Assembly (NCBI RefSeq): GCF_001612985.1
Contig: NZ_BDBM01000023.1
Location: 62,001-126,000 of the forward strand
Length of the DNA: 64,000 nucleotides
Reading direction: 5' to 3'
Origin: Nocardia gamkensis NBRC 108242
GTDB lineage: Bacteria; Actinomycetota; Actinomycetes; Mycobacteriales; Mycobacteriaceae
Below, in pieces: positions 8,857 to 17,658 of this stretch. How positions within the stretch are numbered: position 1 is the first letter of the stretch; every line of letters starts with the position of its first letter. The translations under genes and the position numbers were made by a program. The notes beneath the pieces are model-generated. The model worked only from the letters and a program-made list of their open reading frames with translations, made no database searches and had not been told where the DNA came from.

Positions 8857-10041
8857 TCAGGGCGCGGGCGCGGGCTCCGGGTTGCGCCGCATCCGGTCCC
8901 GGCGGCGGGCCCAGCGCCGCACCGGCTCCTCGATGAGCGCGTAACTGGCCGCGGCGACCGGAAGGGTGACGGCGATCGTGAGGACGAGGACGTAACCGAA
9001 CTCCCCCTGGAAGGGCAGGATGCCGAAGACCGGGAACACGATCGACAGCACCGCGAGGTGCCAGATGAAGATGCCGTAGGACCAGCGGCCGAGCGTCGCG
9101 GCCACCGGCGACTCCAGCCAGCGGTGCGCGCGCGCCGCCGGGTCGCGCAGCACCAGCGGCGCGAGCAGCGCGAATCCGATGATCGCGCCGAGCCCCATCT
9201 TCACCACGTACTGCCAGGGCTCGGCCCGGTTCAGCCCCGCGGGACCGGCCAGATCGGTCGCCGCGAGCAGAAAGGCGCACACCGCGACGGTCCACATCAG
9301 TGGCTGATTAGCCCCGACTTTCCACCACCGTGATAGCCGGACGCTATGTTCGGCGAGCTCGGCGAGGATCATGCCCGCGGCGAACCAGGGCAGATAACCG
9401 GGCAGCCAGTTGTCCGCGTGGATCGCGTCGGGCGTCGGCACCGGAATGAAGTTCCAGCTCAGGCTGAGCAGAGCGAGCGCGAGCAGCACCGGAACCCGCC
9501 GCCGCGCCGCGGGGCCGCGCAGGCGCACCAGCGCGAACGCAAGCACGGGCAGCACGAGATAGAAGGCGACCTCCACCGAGAGGCTCCACATCTGCGTGAG
9601 GCCGTCGGTGAGCGTCAGCGGCACGAATACCTGCAACAGCGCCAGGTTCGACACCCACACCCGCAAGCCCGCCGTCCCGGCGGCGCTGGGCAGCAGCACC
9701 AGAACCGCGCACACCACGACCCAGTACGCGGGCAGGATGCGAGCGGCACGATGTCGCAGGTAGTAGCCCACCGGCGGGGCGGTGTCCAGCCCGCGCGCGG
9801 CCGCGGCGTGCGGACGCCAGAGCAGGAACCCGGACAGGGCGAAGAACACCGCCACCGCCATGTCGAACCGACCCCAGACCCGGCCGACGACCGGTGTGCC
9901 CGCGGCGCCGGTCTGGAAGGCGACGTGGGTCAGCAGCACGCCGAGCGCGGCCATTCCGCGCATGCCTTCCAAGGCGGGCACGAAGGCGCGCGGGCGCACC
10001 CGTTCGGTCGCGGGCGCGGCGGTGGGCAGGGTCGCTGTCAT
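8857..10041 (-). CDS. tmaT: Membrane acyltransferase (acyltransferase 3), TmaT-like
   Basis: Integral membrane O-acyltransferase, 394 residues, with about ten hydrophobic segments. The ATG at 10041 is chosen over an upstream frame extension because GGAG lies about six bases before it. The catalytic-site motif of the family is visible early (ALEGMRGMAALGVLLTHV, about 24-41, with the essential His). By position beside a DUF3068 gene and by strand it corresponds to M. tuberculosis Rv0228. The Corynebacterium counterpart, TmaT, has been reported to acetylate trehalose mycolate before MmpL-mediated export. That role is inferred from synteny; the family also includes modifiers of other polysaccharides. 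Confidence 0.8.
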   Translation of the reverse strand: MTATLPTAAPATERVRPRAFVPALEGMRGMAALGVLLTHVAFQTGAAGTPVVGRVWGRFDMAVAVFFALSGFLLWRPHAAAARGLDTAPPVGYYLRHRAARILPAYWVVVCAVLVLLPSAAGTAGLRVWVSNLALLQVFVPLTLTDGLTQMWSLSVEVAFYLVLPVLAFALVRLRGPAARRRVPVLLALALLSLSWNFIPVPTPDAIHADNWLPGYLPWFAAGMILAELAEHSVRLSRWWKVGANQPLMWTVAVCAFLLAATDLAGPAGLNRAEPWQYVVKMGLGAIIGFALLAPLVLRDPAARAHRWLESPVAATLGRWSYGIFIWHLAVLSIVFPVFGILPFQGEFGYVLVLTIAVTLPVAAASYALIEEPVRRWARRRDRMRRNPEPAPAP

Positions 10042-10244
10042 CGGACTCCAGTCTGCCTCGGCGAATCCACAGTTGATAACCCGGCGTTTCAGATTTCGCG
10101 CTAGACTCGGGCGATTTCTCGGCCGTTTCGGCCTCGACGCCGCATGGTACGACATCGGACTGTTAGTGTCGGGGCTCACGAGTGCCGCGGCCTGCCCGCA
10201 GTGCTCGCCGGAGCGACCTGTGTTCTACGACGAGGAGAGTTTGC

Positions 10245-11405
10245 ATGGCACTGAGTGCCGGTACCAGAAGGACGGTGGCCTGCCTGCTCGTGGGTCTCGG
10301 CGCGTTGCTGATCGTCGCCGCAATCATGATCCCGACATACACCGTCGACAAGCTGGCCAAAACTCCCCTCGATCTGGAGATCACCACGATCGCCACGAAC
10401 CAGCCGGGTGAGGACAGCCTGGTGCTCGACTCCAAGTCACTGACCGCTCCGGAAGGCGCGGCGAAGGTCGACACCAATGTCCCGCTGGTCTCGCAGCGCT
10501 TCCTCACCGTCGAGGACCCGGCCGACGCCGAGAAGATGACCGTGCAGGCGGGCCAGACGCTGCGGCGCATCGACAAGCAGGGCGACACCGGCCTGCTCAC
10601 CGCGACCGTCGATCGGGTGACCATCGACCGGGTGACCGGTGAGCCGGTCGGCACCGAGCCCAACGGCTCGATCGCGGTGACCGCGAACCTCGAGGGCCAG
10701 AGCCTCGCCGAGCCGGTGCAGCACACCGGTCTGCAGTACCGGTTCCCGATCGGCACCGAGAAGAAGACCTACCCGTACTTCGATCTCAACGTCCGCAAGA
10801 CCTTCGACGCCAACTTCCTCGAAGAGACCGAGATCAACGGCACCAAGGTCTACCACTTCCAGATGTCGGTGCCCGCCACCAGCCTGTGGGACGTCGTGCA
10901 GGCGCCGACCAACCGGCTGAGCCTGCCCGCCGCCAAGTGGGGCGTGGAGGGCGGCGACGCCCCGGTGACCATGACCCGCTACTACACCAACACCCGTGAC
11001 CTCTGGGTGGAGCCGAAGACCGGCACGGTCGTCAAGGGCGGCGAGGCGCTGCACCTCTACTACTCGCGCACCGCGGACAAGCCGGAGGTCACCGCGCTGA
11101 AGTCGCACATCGTGTTCGACGAGAACACGATCGAGTCGCAGCTGTCGGTGGCCAAGGAGAACATCGACAAGCTGTCGCTGTACGGCCGGGTGATGCCGAT
11201 CATCCTGGGCGTCCTCGGTGTGATCGCGCTGATCGCCGGTGTGGTGCTCGGCATCCGCGGCGGCTCGGCTCCGGCGCCCGCGCGGGCGGGCGGCTTCCCG
11301 GGTCAGCGTCCGAGCGGCACGGCTCCGGCCGCCCCCGCACCGCGTGCCAACCGCGGCGCCGACGACGCGCCGACGGAGCAGATTCGGATCGACAAACAGC
11401 CCTGA
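10245..11405 (+). CDS. DUF3068 (PorA-family) membrane protein, Rv0227c-like
   Basis: Protein of 386 residues with one N-terminal membrane helix (about 9-31), a large extracytoplasmic domain, a second helix (about 323-347) and a Pro/Ala-rich cytoplasmic tail. The ATG at 10245 is supported by GAGGAG seven bases upstream. It is divergent from the acyltransferase gene, the same arrangement as Rv0227c and Rv0228. A function in envelope or mycolate metabolism is inferred from that context; no enzymatic motif is visible. Acidic, Thr-rich stretches dominate the external domain. Confidence 0.85.
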   Translation: MALSAGTRRTVACLLVGLGALLIVAAIMIPTYTVDKLAKTPLDLEITTIATNQPGEDSLVLDSKSLTAPEGAAKVDTNVPLVSQRFLTVEDPADAEKMTVQAGQTLRRIDKQGDTGLLTATVDRVTIDRVTGEPVGTEPNGSIAVTANLEGQSLAEPVQHTGLQYRFPIGTEKKTYPYFDLNVRKTFDANFLEETEINGTKVYHFQMSVPATSLWDVVQAPTNRLSLPAAKWGVEGGDAPVTMTRYYTNTRDLWVEPKTGTVVKGGEALHLYYSRTADKPEVTALKSHIVFDENTIESQLSVAKENIDKLSLYGRVMPIILGVLGVIALIAGVVLGIRGGSAPAPARAGGFPGQRPSGTAPAAPAPRANRGADDAPTEQIRIDKQP

Positions 11406-11420
11406 CCGGCTGATCGCCAT

Positions 11421-11462
11421 CGACTTCGGCTCCCCCGCCTACCGGCTGGGGAGCCGAAGTCG
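11421..11462. terminator. Bidirectional hairpin terminator
   Basis: Perfect 15-bp inverted repeat (CGACTTCGGCTCCCC at 11421-11435, complement at 11448-11462) with a 12-base loop. It lies between the convergent ends of the DUF3068 gene (11405) and the glyoxalase-fold gene (11464). There is no long T-run on either side. Confidence 0.85.
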
Positions 11463-11463
11463 T

Positions 11464-11838
11464 TCACGGGTTCTCAGGGTCGGTGCGGCCGAGCGGATAG
11501 GCGACCGGGTGCCGCGGCTGATACAGCAGCATCGTGCCCGCGCCGGGAATACACAGGTCCACGCACCGGCCGAAACCCCGCTCGGTGACCTCCCCCTCGA
11601 ACCGTGCTCCACGGGCGGCCAGCTCGGCCGTCGTCCGGTCCAGGTCGTCGCACATCAGCGAGATCTCGTGGCACGGCGTGCCTTCGGTGGGATGTACGCC
11701 GAGTTCACTCGGGCCGGGAGCGAACAACAGCCAGCCGTCGTGGGCGTCGAGGTGCGGCCAGCGCAGGACATCGCGGAAGAACGCGCGGGCCGCGTCGGGA
11801 TCGTCCGCGTAGACCAGGGTGTGCACCGCGGTGATCAT
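11464..11838 (-). CDS. VOC/glyoxalase-fold protein
   Basis: Small protein of 124 residues with two betaalphabeta-betabetabeta modules, typical of the vicinal oxygen chelate family (glyoxalase I, bleomycin-resistance and dioxygenase relatives). Visible features are the start VHTLVYADDPDAARAFFRDV, a HEISLMCDDLD segment for the second module and CIPGAGTMLLYQ near the end. Candidate metal ligands are His6, His57 and a late Asp/Glu, but they do not settle the substrate. It sits between the terminator above and the flippase-like gene on the same strand. Confidence 0.8.
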   Translation of the reverse strand: MITAVHTLVYADDPDAARAFFRDVLRWPHLDAHDGWLLFAPGPSELGVHPTEGTPCHEISLMCDDLDRTTAELAARGARFEGEVTERGFGRCVDLCIPGAGTMLLYQPRHPVAYPLGRTDPENP

Positions 11839-11860
11839 GGAACGATCGTAGGCGCTGGGG

Positions 11861-13102
11861 TCAGCCGACGGGGCGAAGCGGTTCGGGGCGCGTCGTGTGG
11901 TCTGCCGCGCGCAAAACGATGACGGCGACCACGAAGGTGGTGGTCGCGGCCACCGACACTGCCGTGATGATCAGCGCCGGAACCGAGCGGGCCAGCGACA
12001 GCATCAGGGTGACTTCGACGGCCAGCCCCAGCCAGGCGACCATCGCCAGCGAAGTGCGGTCCACGGCGATGGCCGAGAGCACCGCGCCTTGCAGCACGGC
12101 CAGCAGCGCGCCGTGCAGCGCGAACACCCACAGCAAGCCCTGGATCGGGGCGTAGTCCTCGCCTGCCAGCAGCGGAGCGAGCGGCGCGGCGAGCGCGGCG
12201 CCGAGCACCGCGACGAGGCCGATCCCGCTGAGCACCGCCAATGCCGCCCGGATCGCGCTCGCGGAGTGCGTCGGCTGGGCCATTCGCGGGTAGAGCACGA
12301 CACCGACCGCCTGCGGCAGCCAGAATGCGATCTTGGTGGCGATGGTGCCGAGTGCGTAGCGGCTGGCGTCCACGTCGTCGAGCACGATCCGCACCACGAT
12401 GAGATCCGCCGACGACAGCGCCATCATCGCCGCCTGCACCTGGGCGGCCCGCAGCACCGGCAGCACGCCGGGAGCCGCGGCGACCTCACCCGGCTCCACG
12501 GCGCGGACGCGTGCGGACGGCGCACCGGCGACGATCCTGGCCAGCAGCGCCGCCACCGCCACCCCGCAGGCCGCGCCCCACAGGGCGAGCGTCGCGCCGC
12601 CGCCGAGCGCGAGGATCACCAGCGCGGGCGCGACCCGGGCGATCCCGGCGGCGCCGAGCACCGTTCCCAACGCCCGAAATCGCCTGCCGCCCTGCAACAT
12701 TCCCTGCTCACCGGACAACAGCACCAGCGCGGGCGCCGCACCGAGCGCCGCCGCGGTGGCGGCCACCCCCACGTTCAGCGTGACGGCGACCAGCGGCACC
12801 AGCGCCGCGGCCGCCAAGGCCACGATCACCGCGCACCGCCACTGGAGCCCGCGCAGCGCAGCCGTCCTCGCGCCGCGCACGAGTTCCCTCGCCACCACGT
12901 TCTGCAACGCCAGCGCCGGAACCGCGCACAGCAGCTGCACGGCGAGCAGACTCGCGAACTCGCTGTAGCCGGTGACTCCCAGCCACCGCCCGGCCAGCAG
13001 CTGCAACAGATATCCGGCGACGTTCGCGGTCATCGCACCCGCCGTCACCCACGTCAGATCCGCCACCACAGGAAACCGACGGACAGCAGACACGTGGCCC
13101 AT
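11861..13102 (-). CDS. Flippase-like polysaccharide export membrane protein
   Basis: Protein of 413 residues made almost entirely of hydrophobic helices (about 12), resembling the Wzx/MVF/MATE flippases that move lipid-linked oligosaccharides. The ATG at 13102 is chosen because the longer upstream frame is Arg/Cys-rich and unlike coding sequence; helix 1 begins right after it. It is divergent from the large membrane protein that follows and shares the region with AftD, TmaT-like and DUF3068 genes. I recall no counterpart in the M. tuberculosis locus, so a nocardial envelope-glycan function is possible. The substrate cannot be read from sequence. Confidence 0.75.
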   Translation of the reverse strand: MGHVSAVRRFPVVADLTWVTAGAMTANVAGYLLQLLAGRWLGVTGYSEFASLLAVQLLCAVPALALQNVVARELVRGARTAALRGLQWRCAVIVALAAAALVPLVAVTLNVGVAATAAALGAAPALVLLSGEQGMLQGGRRFRALGTVLGAAGIARVAPALVILALGGGATLALWGAACGVAVAALLARIVAGAPSARVRAVEPGEVAAAPGVLPVLRAAQVQAAMMALSSADLIVVRIVLDDVDASRYALGTIATKIAFWLPQAVGVVLYPRMAQPTHSASAIRAALAVLSGIGLVAVLGAALAAPLAPLLAGEDYAPIQGLLWVFALHGALLAVLQGAVLSAIAVDRTSLAMVAWLGLAVEVTLMLSLARSVPALIITAVSVAATTTFVVAVIVLRAADHTTRPEPLRPVG

Positions 13103-13318
13103 CGTCCCACCCGCGCAGGCTGTTGCCCGTCCCGCCCCGCCGCAGCGCGAACGTTGCTCGCCGTGGATCAGGCAGCTGCGAAGCCAGAACTGCGCCCGAA
13201 CTCCGTGCAGGTGCCGCCGGACAGCGCCGACCAGCATCGATCCACCGAGCCCCGGACACCGACCCGCGAGCCCCGCTGACTCGGCGACGGAAGAGAGCGG
13301 GACGTACAGTGCTCAGGC

Positions 13319-15292
13319 GTGAATGGGAGCGGTCGAGACCGAGCGGTGGCTGCTGGATACAGCGCGGCCGGGGCGCTGCTGGTGACCGCACCCTTGCTGG
13401 GGCCGGGATATCTGCTCTTACGCGACGCGGTGAGCACCCCGCGCAGCTATCCGACCGACTCGGCGCTCGGCCTCGGCGACGCGGCGCCACGGGCGGTGCC
13501 GCAGGATGCGCTGCTGGCCGTGCTGTCGGCGTTCGTCGACGGCGGGCTGCTGGTCAAAGCGATTCTCGTCGTCGCGCTGTGGGCCGCGGCGTACGGGGCG
13601 GCGGCGCTCGCGCGCGAACTGCTGCGCGCGTCGCTCGGCCCGCAACTGGTGGCCGCGACGGTCGCGTTGTGGAACCCGTACGTGGCCGAGCGCCTGCTGC
13701 AAGGGCATTGGAGCCTGCTGGCCGGATACGCCGCACTGCCGTGGACGGCGCTGGCCGCGCACCGCCTCCGAACGACAGCCACCGTGCGGCGACGCCGACG
13801 GCTACTGTCGAACACATCGGCGAACCCCCCGAACAACCTTCTGACACCGGCCGGACGGTCCTCCGGCACTCCCGACGACGTCGCGCCACCCGATCCGACC
13901 GAGCCTTCCCGCTCCGCACCGACCAGTGCGGCGGGTGAAGGAGGGACGGACCGCCCCAGCGTCACGACGGCACAGCACGAGCCCATCCGAACCGCATCCA
14001 CCTGGGCGGCCCTCGCCGGATCGCTCGCCGCGGCCGGGCTCACCCCGACCGGGGCGCTGCTGGCGGGCGCGACAGCGTTCGCCTTGGTCCAGCGGCGACA
14101 ACTTCCAGGGACGCTCGTCCTCTGGCTCGCCGCCTCGGCGCCATGGCTGGCCGCGACCGTGCTGTCGGGCTCAGGTGCGGCACCATCCGATCCAGCGGGC
14201 ATCGCGGCCTTCGCCGCGCGGGCCGAACCCGGCCTGGGCACGCTGGGCAGCCTGGCCGGCCTCGGCGGAATCTGGAACGCCGAGGCGGTGCCCCATTCGC
14301 GCACCACACCATTGGCCGCGATCGGCACCGCGGCGCTGCTGGCGATCGTCGCGCTGGGTCTGCGCGCCGTGGCCACCGGTGGCGCCGATCCGGACAATCG
14401 GCGCGCCCGCCGCGCATTGCTGCTGCTCGCCGCCGGCGCGCTCCTGTTTCCGGCGCTCGGCGCGACGGCGGGAGGCATGGCAGCCATGGAGTGGCTGGTC
14501 GCCCACGTGCCCGGCGCGGGCCTGCTGCGGGACACCCAGAAGTACGTGGCCCTGGCCATGCCCGCATACGCCCTGTGCGCGGCGGCTGGATGCGCGGTGA
14601 CGGCCCGGCGTCTTTCGTCCGTATTCCGGCGCGCCTCGGCGGGCCGGCGCGCGAGGGCGCACCCCGCCGTGACATCCACGGCCGCTGCGGTATTCGTCGC
14701 GCTTCTGGTCTTGCCGTTGTACGACCTCGCATGGGGCGTCGGTGGAGCTGTTCGCCCGGTGCACTACCCCGCCGGTTGGCAGCTGGTCGCCGCGCGGATC
14801 GACGGTCCCGGCGACGTTGCGGTGCTACCTGGCGGGATGTTCCGCAAGTTCCGCTACAGCGGCCGCGCACCCGTGCTGGACCCGGCGCCGCGCATGCTGC
14901 CCGAGGATGTCCTGCAGACCGGCGAACTGCCCGTGCGGGGACGCACGGTGTCCGGCGAAGGCGCCCGCGCCAGGGAAGTGGAAGCCGCGCTGCTGCACGG
15001 CGGTTCGGCCGCGGAGCCGGCTCGCCTCGGCGTGGGCTGGGTCCTCGTCGAACGAACCACGCTCGGGCCGCTCGGCGGATCGGCTTCGACCCTCGCCTCG
15101 CTGGAACGGGTCTACGAGGACGCTGACCTGGCACTGTATCGCGTGCCCGGCGTCGTCGAACACGGTCGATCGACGACCGCGCACCGCTGGACCGCCGCAG
15201 CGGCCCACCTACTCTGGGGAGCGCTGCTCGTTGCGGGCCCGCTCGCCGCTCTCGGCATACGCGCACGATTCCGCCGGAGACCGCGGACGTGA
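13319..15292 (+). CDS. Multi-membrane protein, putative GT-C glycosyltransferase (Rv0226c-like)
   Basis: Protein of 657 residues with many hydrophobic helices and a C-terminal extracytoplasmic part that ends in one more helix. A hydrophilic Pro/Ser/Thr-rich stretch (about 150-225) interrupts the helices. Segments such as VALWNPYVAERLLQGHW and LLRDTQKYVALAMP resemble arabinofuranosyl- and mannosyltransferase-type membrane proteins, but I see no certain catalytic motif. Strand and position match Rv0226c, an uncharacterised membrane protein of the same locus. The start is a GTG with no clear ribosome binding site. An envelope role is inferred from neighbours only. Confidence 0.7.
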   Translation: MNGSGRDRAVAAGYSAAGALLVTAPLLGPGYLLLRDAVSTPRSYPTDSALGLGDAAPRAVPQDALLAVLSAFVDGGLLVKAILVVALWAAAYGAAALARELLRASLGPQLVAATVALWNPYVAERLLQGHWSLLAGYAALPWTALAAHRLRTTATVRRRRRLLSNTSANPPNNLLTPAGRSSGTPDDVAPPDPTEPSRSAPTSAAGEGGTDRPSVTTAQHEPIRTASTWAALAGSLAAAGLTPTGALLAGATAFALVQRRQLPGTLVLWLAASAPWLAATVLSGSGAAPSDPAGIAAFAARAEPGLGTLGSLAGLGGIWNAEAVPHSRTTPLAAIGTAALLAIVALGLRAVATGGADPDNRRARRALLLLAAGALLFPALGATAGGMAAMEWLVAHVPGAGLLRDTQKYVALAMPAYALCAAAGCAVTARRLSSVFRRASAGRRARAHPAVTSTAAAVFVALLVLPLYDLAWGVGGAVRPVHYPAGWQLVAARIDGPGDVAVLPGGMFRKFRYSGRAPVLDPAPRMLPEDVLQTGELPVRGRTVSGEGARAREVEAALLHGGSAAEPARLGVGWVLVERTTLGPLGGSASTLASLERVYEDADLALYRVPGVVEHGRSTTAHRWTAAAAHLLWGALLVAGPLAALGIRARFRRRPRT

Positions 15293-15337
15293 CGCACACC
15301 GCCCGCCGCACGCTTCAGCTGCTCGAGCGACGACCGC

Positions 15338-15760
15338 TCACCCCATGCCGCCGCGTCCAGCGGCTGCCGTCGCGTCTGCCACAGGCTTCCCGGGGCCCGA
15401 TCGAGTGGTGACCGCCCCGGCGTAGAGCGCATCCAGCCGGCGCCGCGTCGACTCCACCGCCGCCTGCCGCGCGGCCAGTCGCGCGGCCAGGCTGTCGAGT
15501 TCTTTCCGCAGCTCAGGGCACATATCGAGGATGACGTCGTGCTCGCCGGTACGCACACAATCCAGGTATCGCCGGATGGTCGCGGCGTTCAGCCCGGCCG
15601 CCAGCATGATCTGGAGTTGCGCCACCGTGGCGACGGCGGACTCGTCGTAGTGCCGGTACCCGTTCGCGTCGCGCCTCGGCGCCAGCAGCCCTTTCTCCTC
15701 GTAATGCCGCAGAGCGCGCGCACTCACCCCGGCACGCTTCGCGAGTTCCCCGATGAGCAC
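15338..15760 (-). CDS. MerR-family transcriptional regulator
   Basis: Protein of 140 residues. The N-terminal winged helix has the standard MerR pattern (IGELAKRAGVSARALRHYEEKGLL and GYRHYDESAVATV), followed by a long dimerisation helix (about 75-120) with one Cys in DMCPEL. The GTG at 15760 is supported by AAGGAGG four to five bases upstream. It is divergent from the alpha/beta-hydrolase gene, with a typical MerR promoter between them, so it probably represses and activates that gene. No metal-binding Cys pair is seen, so an organic or thiol-type inducer is more likely. Confidence 0.9.
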   Translation of the reverse strand: MLIGELAKRAGVSARALRHYEEKGLLAPRRDANGYRHYDESAVATVAQLQIMLAAGLNAATIRRYLDCVRTGEHDVILDMCPELRKELDSLAARLAARQAAVESTRRRLDALYAGAVTTRSGPGKPVADATAAAGRGGMG

Positions 15761-15774
15761 ATAACCTCCTTGCC

Positions 15775-15805
15775 TTGACCTTCACGCCGGCGTGAGCCCA
15801 TACCG
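15775..15805 (+). promoter_or_regulatory. MerR-type promoter with 19-bp spacer and palindromic operator
   Basis: A TTGACC -35 element (15775-15780) and an ATACCG -10-like element (15800-15805) are separated by 19 bases, the overlong spacing that MerR proteins correct. The spacer holds the perfect palindrome TCACGCCGGCGTGA (15782-15795). The -10 ends nine bases before the hydrolase GTG at 15815, so the transcript is probably leaderless or nearly so. Confidence 0.75.
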
Positions 15806-15814
15806 TCGATTGCC

Positions 15815-16426
15815 GTGACCTCACAACCAACGCACGCCCGCGCCGTCGTCATCCACGGCTACCGCGCCACGCCCGACGACCACTGGTTTCCCTGGCTCGC
15901 CGACCGCCTGGACGCCGCGGGCACCCCGACATATGTGCCCGCCCTCCCCGGCGCCGACGATCCTGATCGGGTCGCCTGGCTCGCCGCCACCGCCAAAGCC
16001 GTCGGCACGCCCGACAAGGGCACCGCGGTGATCGCCCACAGCCTCGGCTGCCTCACCGTGCTGCGCTACCTCGCGGCACTTCCGGGCGAATGGCGTCTCG
16101 GCCACCTGATACTGGTCGCGGGTTTCCTCGATCCGCTCCCGGCCCTGCCCGAGCTGGACGCCTACATCGAATCCGGCTGCGACGTGAGCGCGATCCCCGA
16201 ACACCTGGACCACCTGACCATTTTCCGCTCCGACGAGGACGAGTTGGTCCCCACCACGCATACCGATCGCCTGGCCGGCCTCCTCGGCGTCACAGCTCGA
16301 GCGGTACCCGGCGCAGGCCACTTCCTGGCCGATGACGGAATCACCGAACTCGCCGAGGTGGTGGACGCGCTACAGGGCGTCAGACCGTCCGGGGGGCGAG
16401 CAACCCGCTCGTGTGCTCGCCTCTAG
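15815..16426 (+). CDS. RBBP9/YdeN-type alpha/beta hydrolase
   Basis: Small serine hydrolase of 203 residues. The start has the RBBP9-like VVIHGYRATPDDHWFPWL oxyanion-side motif. The nucleophile elbow is AHSLG (about 70-74), the acidic residue lies in SDEDELVP (about 144-151) and the His in AGHFL (about 167-171). The substrate is unknown; this family is poorly characterised. It is controlled by the MerR-type promoter at its 5' end. Its last 47 bases overlap the convergent glycosyltransferase gene, so the C-terminus (GGRATRSCARL) may be variable. Confidence 0.85.
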   Translation: MTSQPTHARAVVIHGYRATPDDHWFPWLADRLDAAGTPTYVPALPGADDPDRVAWLAATAKAVGTPDKGTAVIAHSLGCLTVLRYLAALPGEWRLGHLILVAGFLDPLPALPELDAYIESGCDVSAIPEHLDHLTIFRSDEDELVPTTHTDRLAGLLGVTARAVPGAGHFLADDGITELAEVVDALQGVRPSGGRATRSCARL

Positions 16427-17549
16427 CTGCCGCGGCCAGCACTTCGTACACACCGTTCCCGGTCTGTTCCCAGGAGAATTCGCGAGCGCGAGCGCGGGCC
16501 TTCTCACCCATCACCGTGCGCGCACCGGGGTCTTCCAGCAGATCACCGATGGCATCGGCCAACTGGGCGACGTCGTCGACCAGGATTCCGGTGGCGCCGT
16601 CGACGATGGAATCGGTGAGTCCGCGCGAACTCCGGTAGCCGACCGTCGGCACGCCGTGCTGGGCGGCTTCGATCACCGCGAGCCCCCACCCTTCTTTGCG
16701 GGACGGCAGCACATGCACCCATGCGCGGGCGAGGAGTTCGTGCTTGCGGCGCTCGTCCACGTGCCCGTGGAAGGTGACGGCGTCGGCGATGCCGAGTTCA
16801 CGGGCGTTGTCCCGCAGGTTGTCCGCCCACCAGCCGTCGCCGATCACGTCCATGCGCAGGCCGGGAACGCGGTCGCGCAGCCGGGCCACGGCCGCGAGCG
16901 CGTCCTCGATCTGCTTGTGCGGCACCAGACGGGAGAGCACCACGACAGTGGGTGCGGGAGTACGGGTTTCCGCGGCGCCGGTGGGCGCGTCGACTGGAAC
17001 AGGTTCAGCTCCGTTGCGGACCACCGCGATTCGCGTGCGGTCCACACCGAGCGTGGCCAACTCCTCCGCCGACGGGAGCGAAACGGTCAGATATTGGTTG
17101 TGCCGGTGCACGCGCGGAGACAGCCGCGATTCGATCCACCAGCCGATGCGGCCGACCAGCCGGCCCGCCACCGGCCACTGTTCACGGTGGCCGTGGTGCA
17201 CGAGCACCACCGACGGCGCGGTGGTGACGGCGGTGGCGAAGAACGGGATGCCGTTCTGGGTGTCGATCACCGCGTCCGGCCGCAGGCCGCGCAAAGGGCC
17301 GAGACCGATCCTGCCGAGCAGCAGCGCGGCGAGCGCTCGCGGATACACCGTGTAGCGGCCGCCCGCGCGGCTGATATCGATGCCGTCGAGGCGTTCCCGC
17401 CGCGGCGCTCCCGGGTAGCGGGCGGTGCGCAGGGTGACCTTGACCCCGCGTGCCGCGAGCTGCGCGCCGACCTGCTCGAGGTACCGCTCGCTGCCGCCGC
17501 CCTGCGGGTGCCCGGTGTCACGCCAGCAGAGCAGGAGGACTTCGCGCAC
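16380..17549 (-). CDS. Family GT4 glycosyltransferase (Rv0225-like)
   Basis: Cytosolic GT-B-fold glycosyltransferase of 389 residues. The N-terminal domain starts with a Gly-rich acceptor loop (HPQGGGSERYLEQV). The C-terminal donor-binding domain has VVVLSRLVPHKQIEDAL, DVIGDGWW, VTFHGHV and the GT4 nucleotide-sugar motif PSRKEGWGLAVIEA (Glu pair about 288-296). Strand and place beside the methyltransferase match Rv0225. The sugar donor and acceptor are unknown; an envelope glycolipid is likely from context. The gene overlaps the hydrolase 3' end by 47 bases in convergent orientation. Confidence 0.88.
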   Translation of the reverse strand: MREVLLLCWRDTGHPQGGGSERYLEQVGAQLAARGVKVTLRTARYPGAPRRERLDGIDISRAGGRYTVYPRALAALLLGRIGLGPLRGLRPDAVIDTQNGIPFFATAVTTAPSVVLVHHGHREQWPVAGRLVGRIGWWIESRLSPRVHRHNQYLTVSLPSAEELATLGVDRTRIAVVRNGAEPVPVDAPTGAAETRTPAPTVVVLSRLVPHKQIEDALAAVARLRDRVPGLRMDVIGDGWWADNLRDNARELGIADAVTFHGHVDERRKHELLARAWVHVLPSRKEGWGLAVIEAAQHGVPTVGYRSSRGLTDSIVDGATGILVDDVAQLADAIGDLLEDPGARTVMGEKARARAREFSWEQTGNGVYEVLAAAARGEHTSGLLAPRTV

Positions 17550-17658
17550 GGTGGAGCTTCTCTCGGTCGGTAGGGGGGAACGTAGGATGTCGCGCTACAC
17601 CCTAACCTGAGCACCCGCCCGAGATGCCGAGCATCGGGGTTGTGCGAGACTCGGCGCC

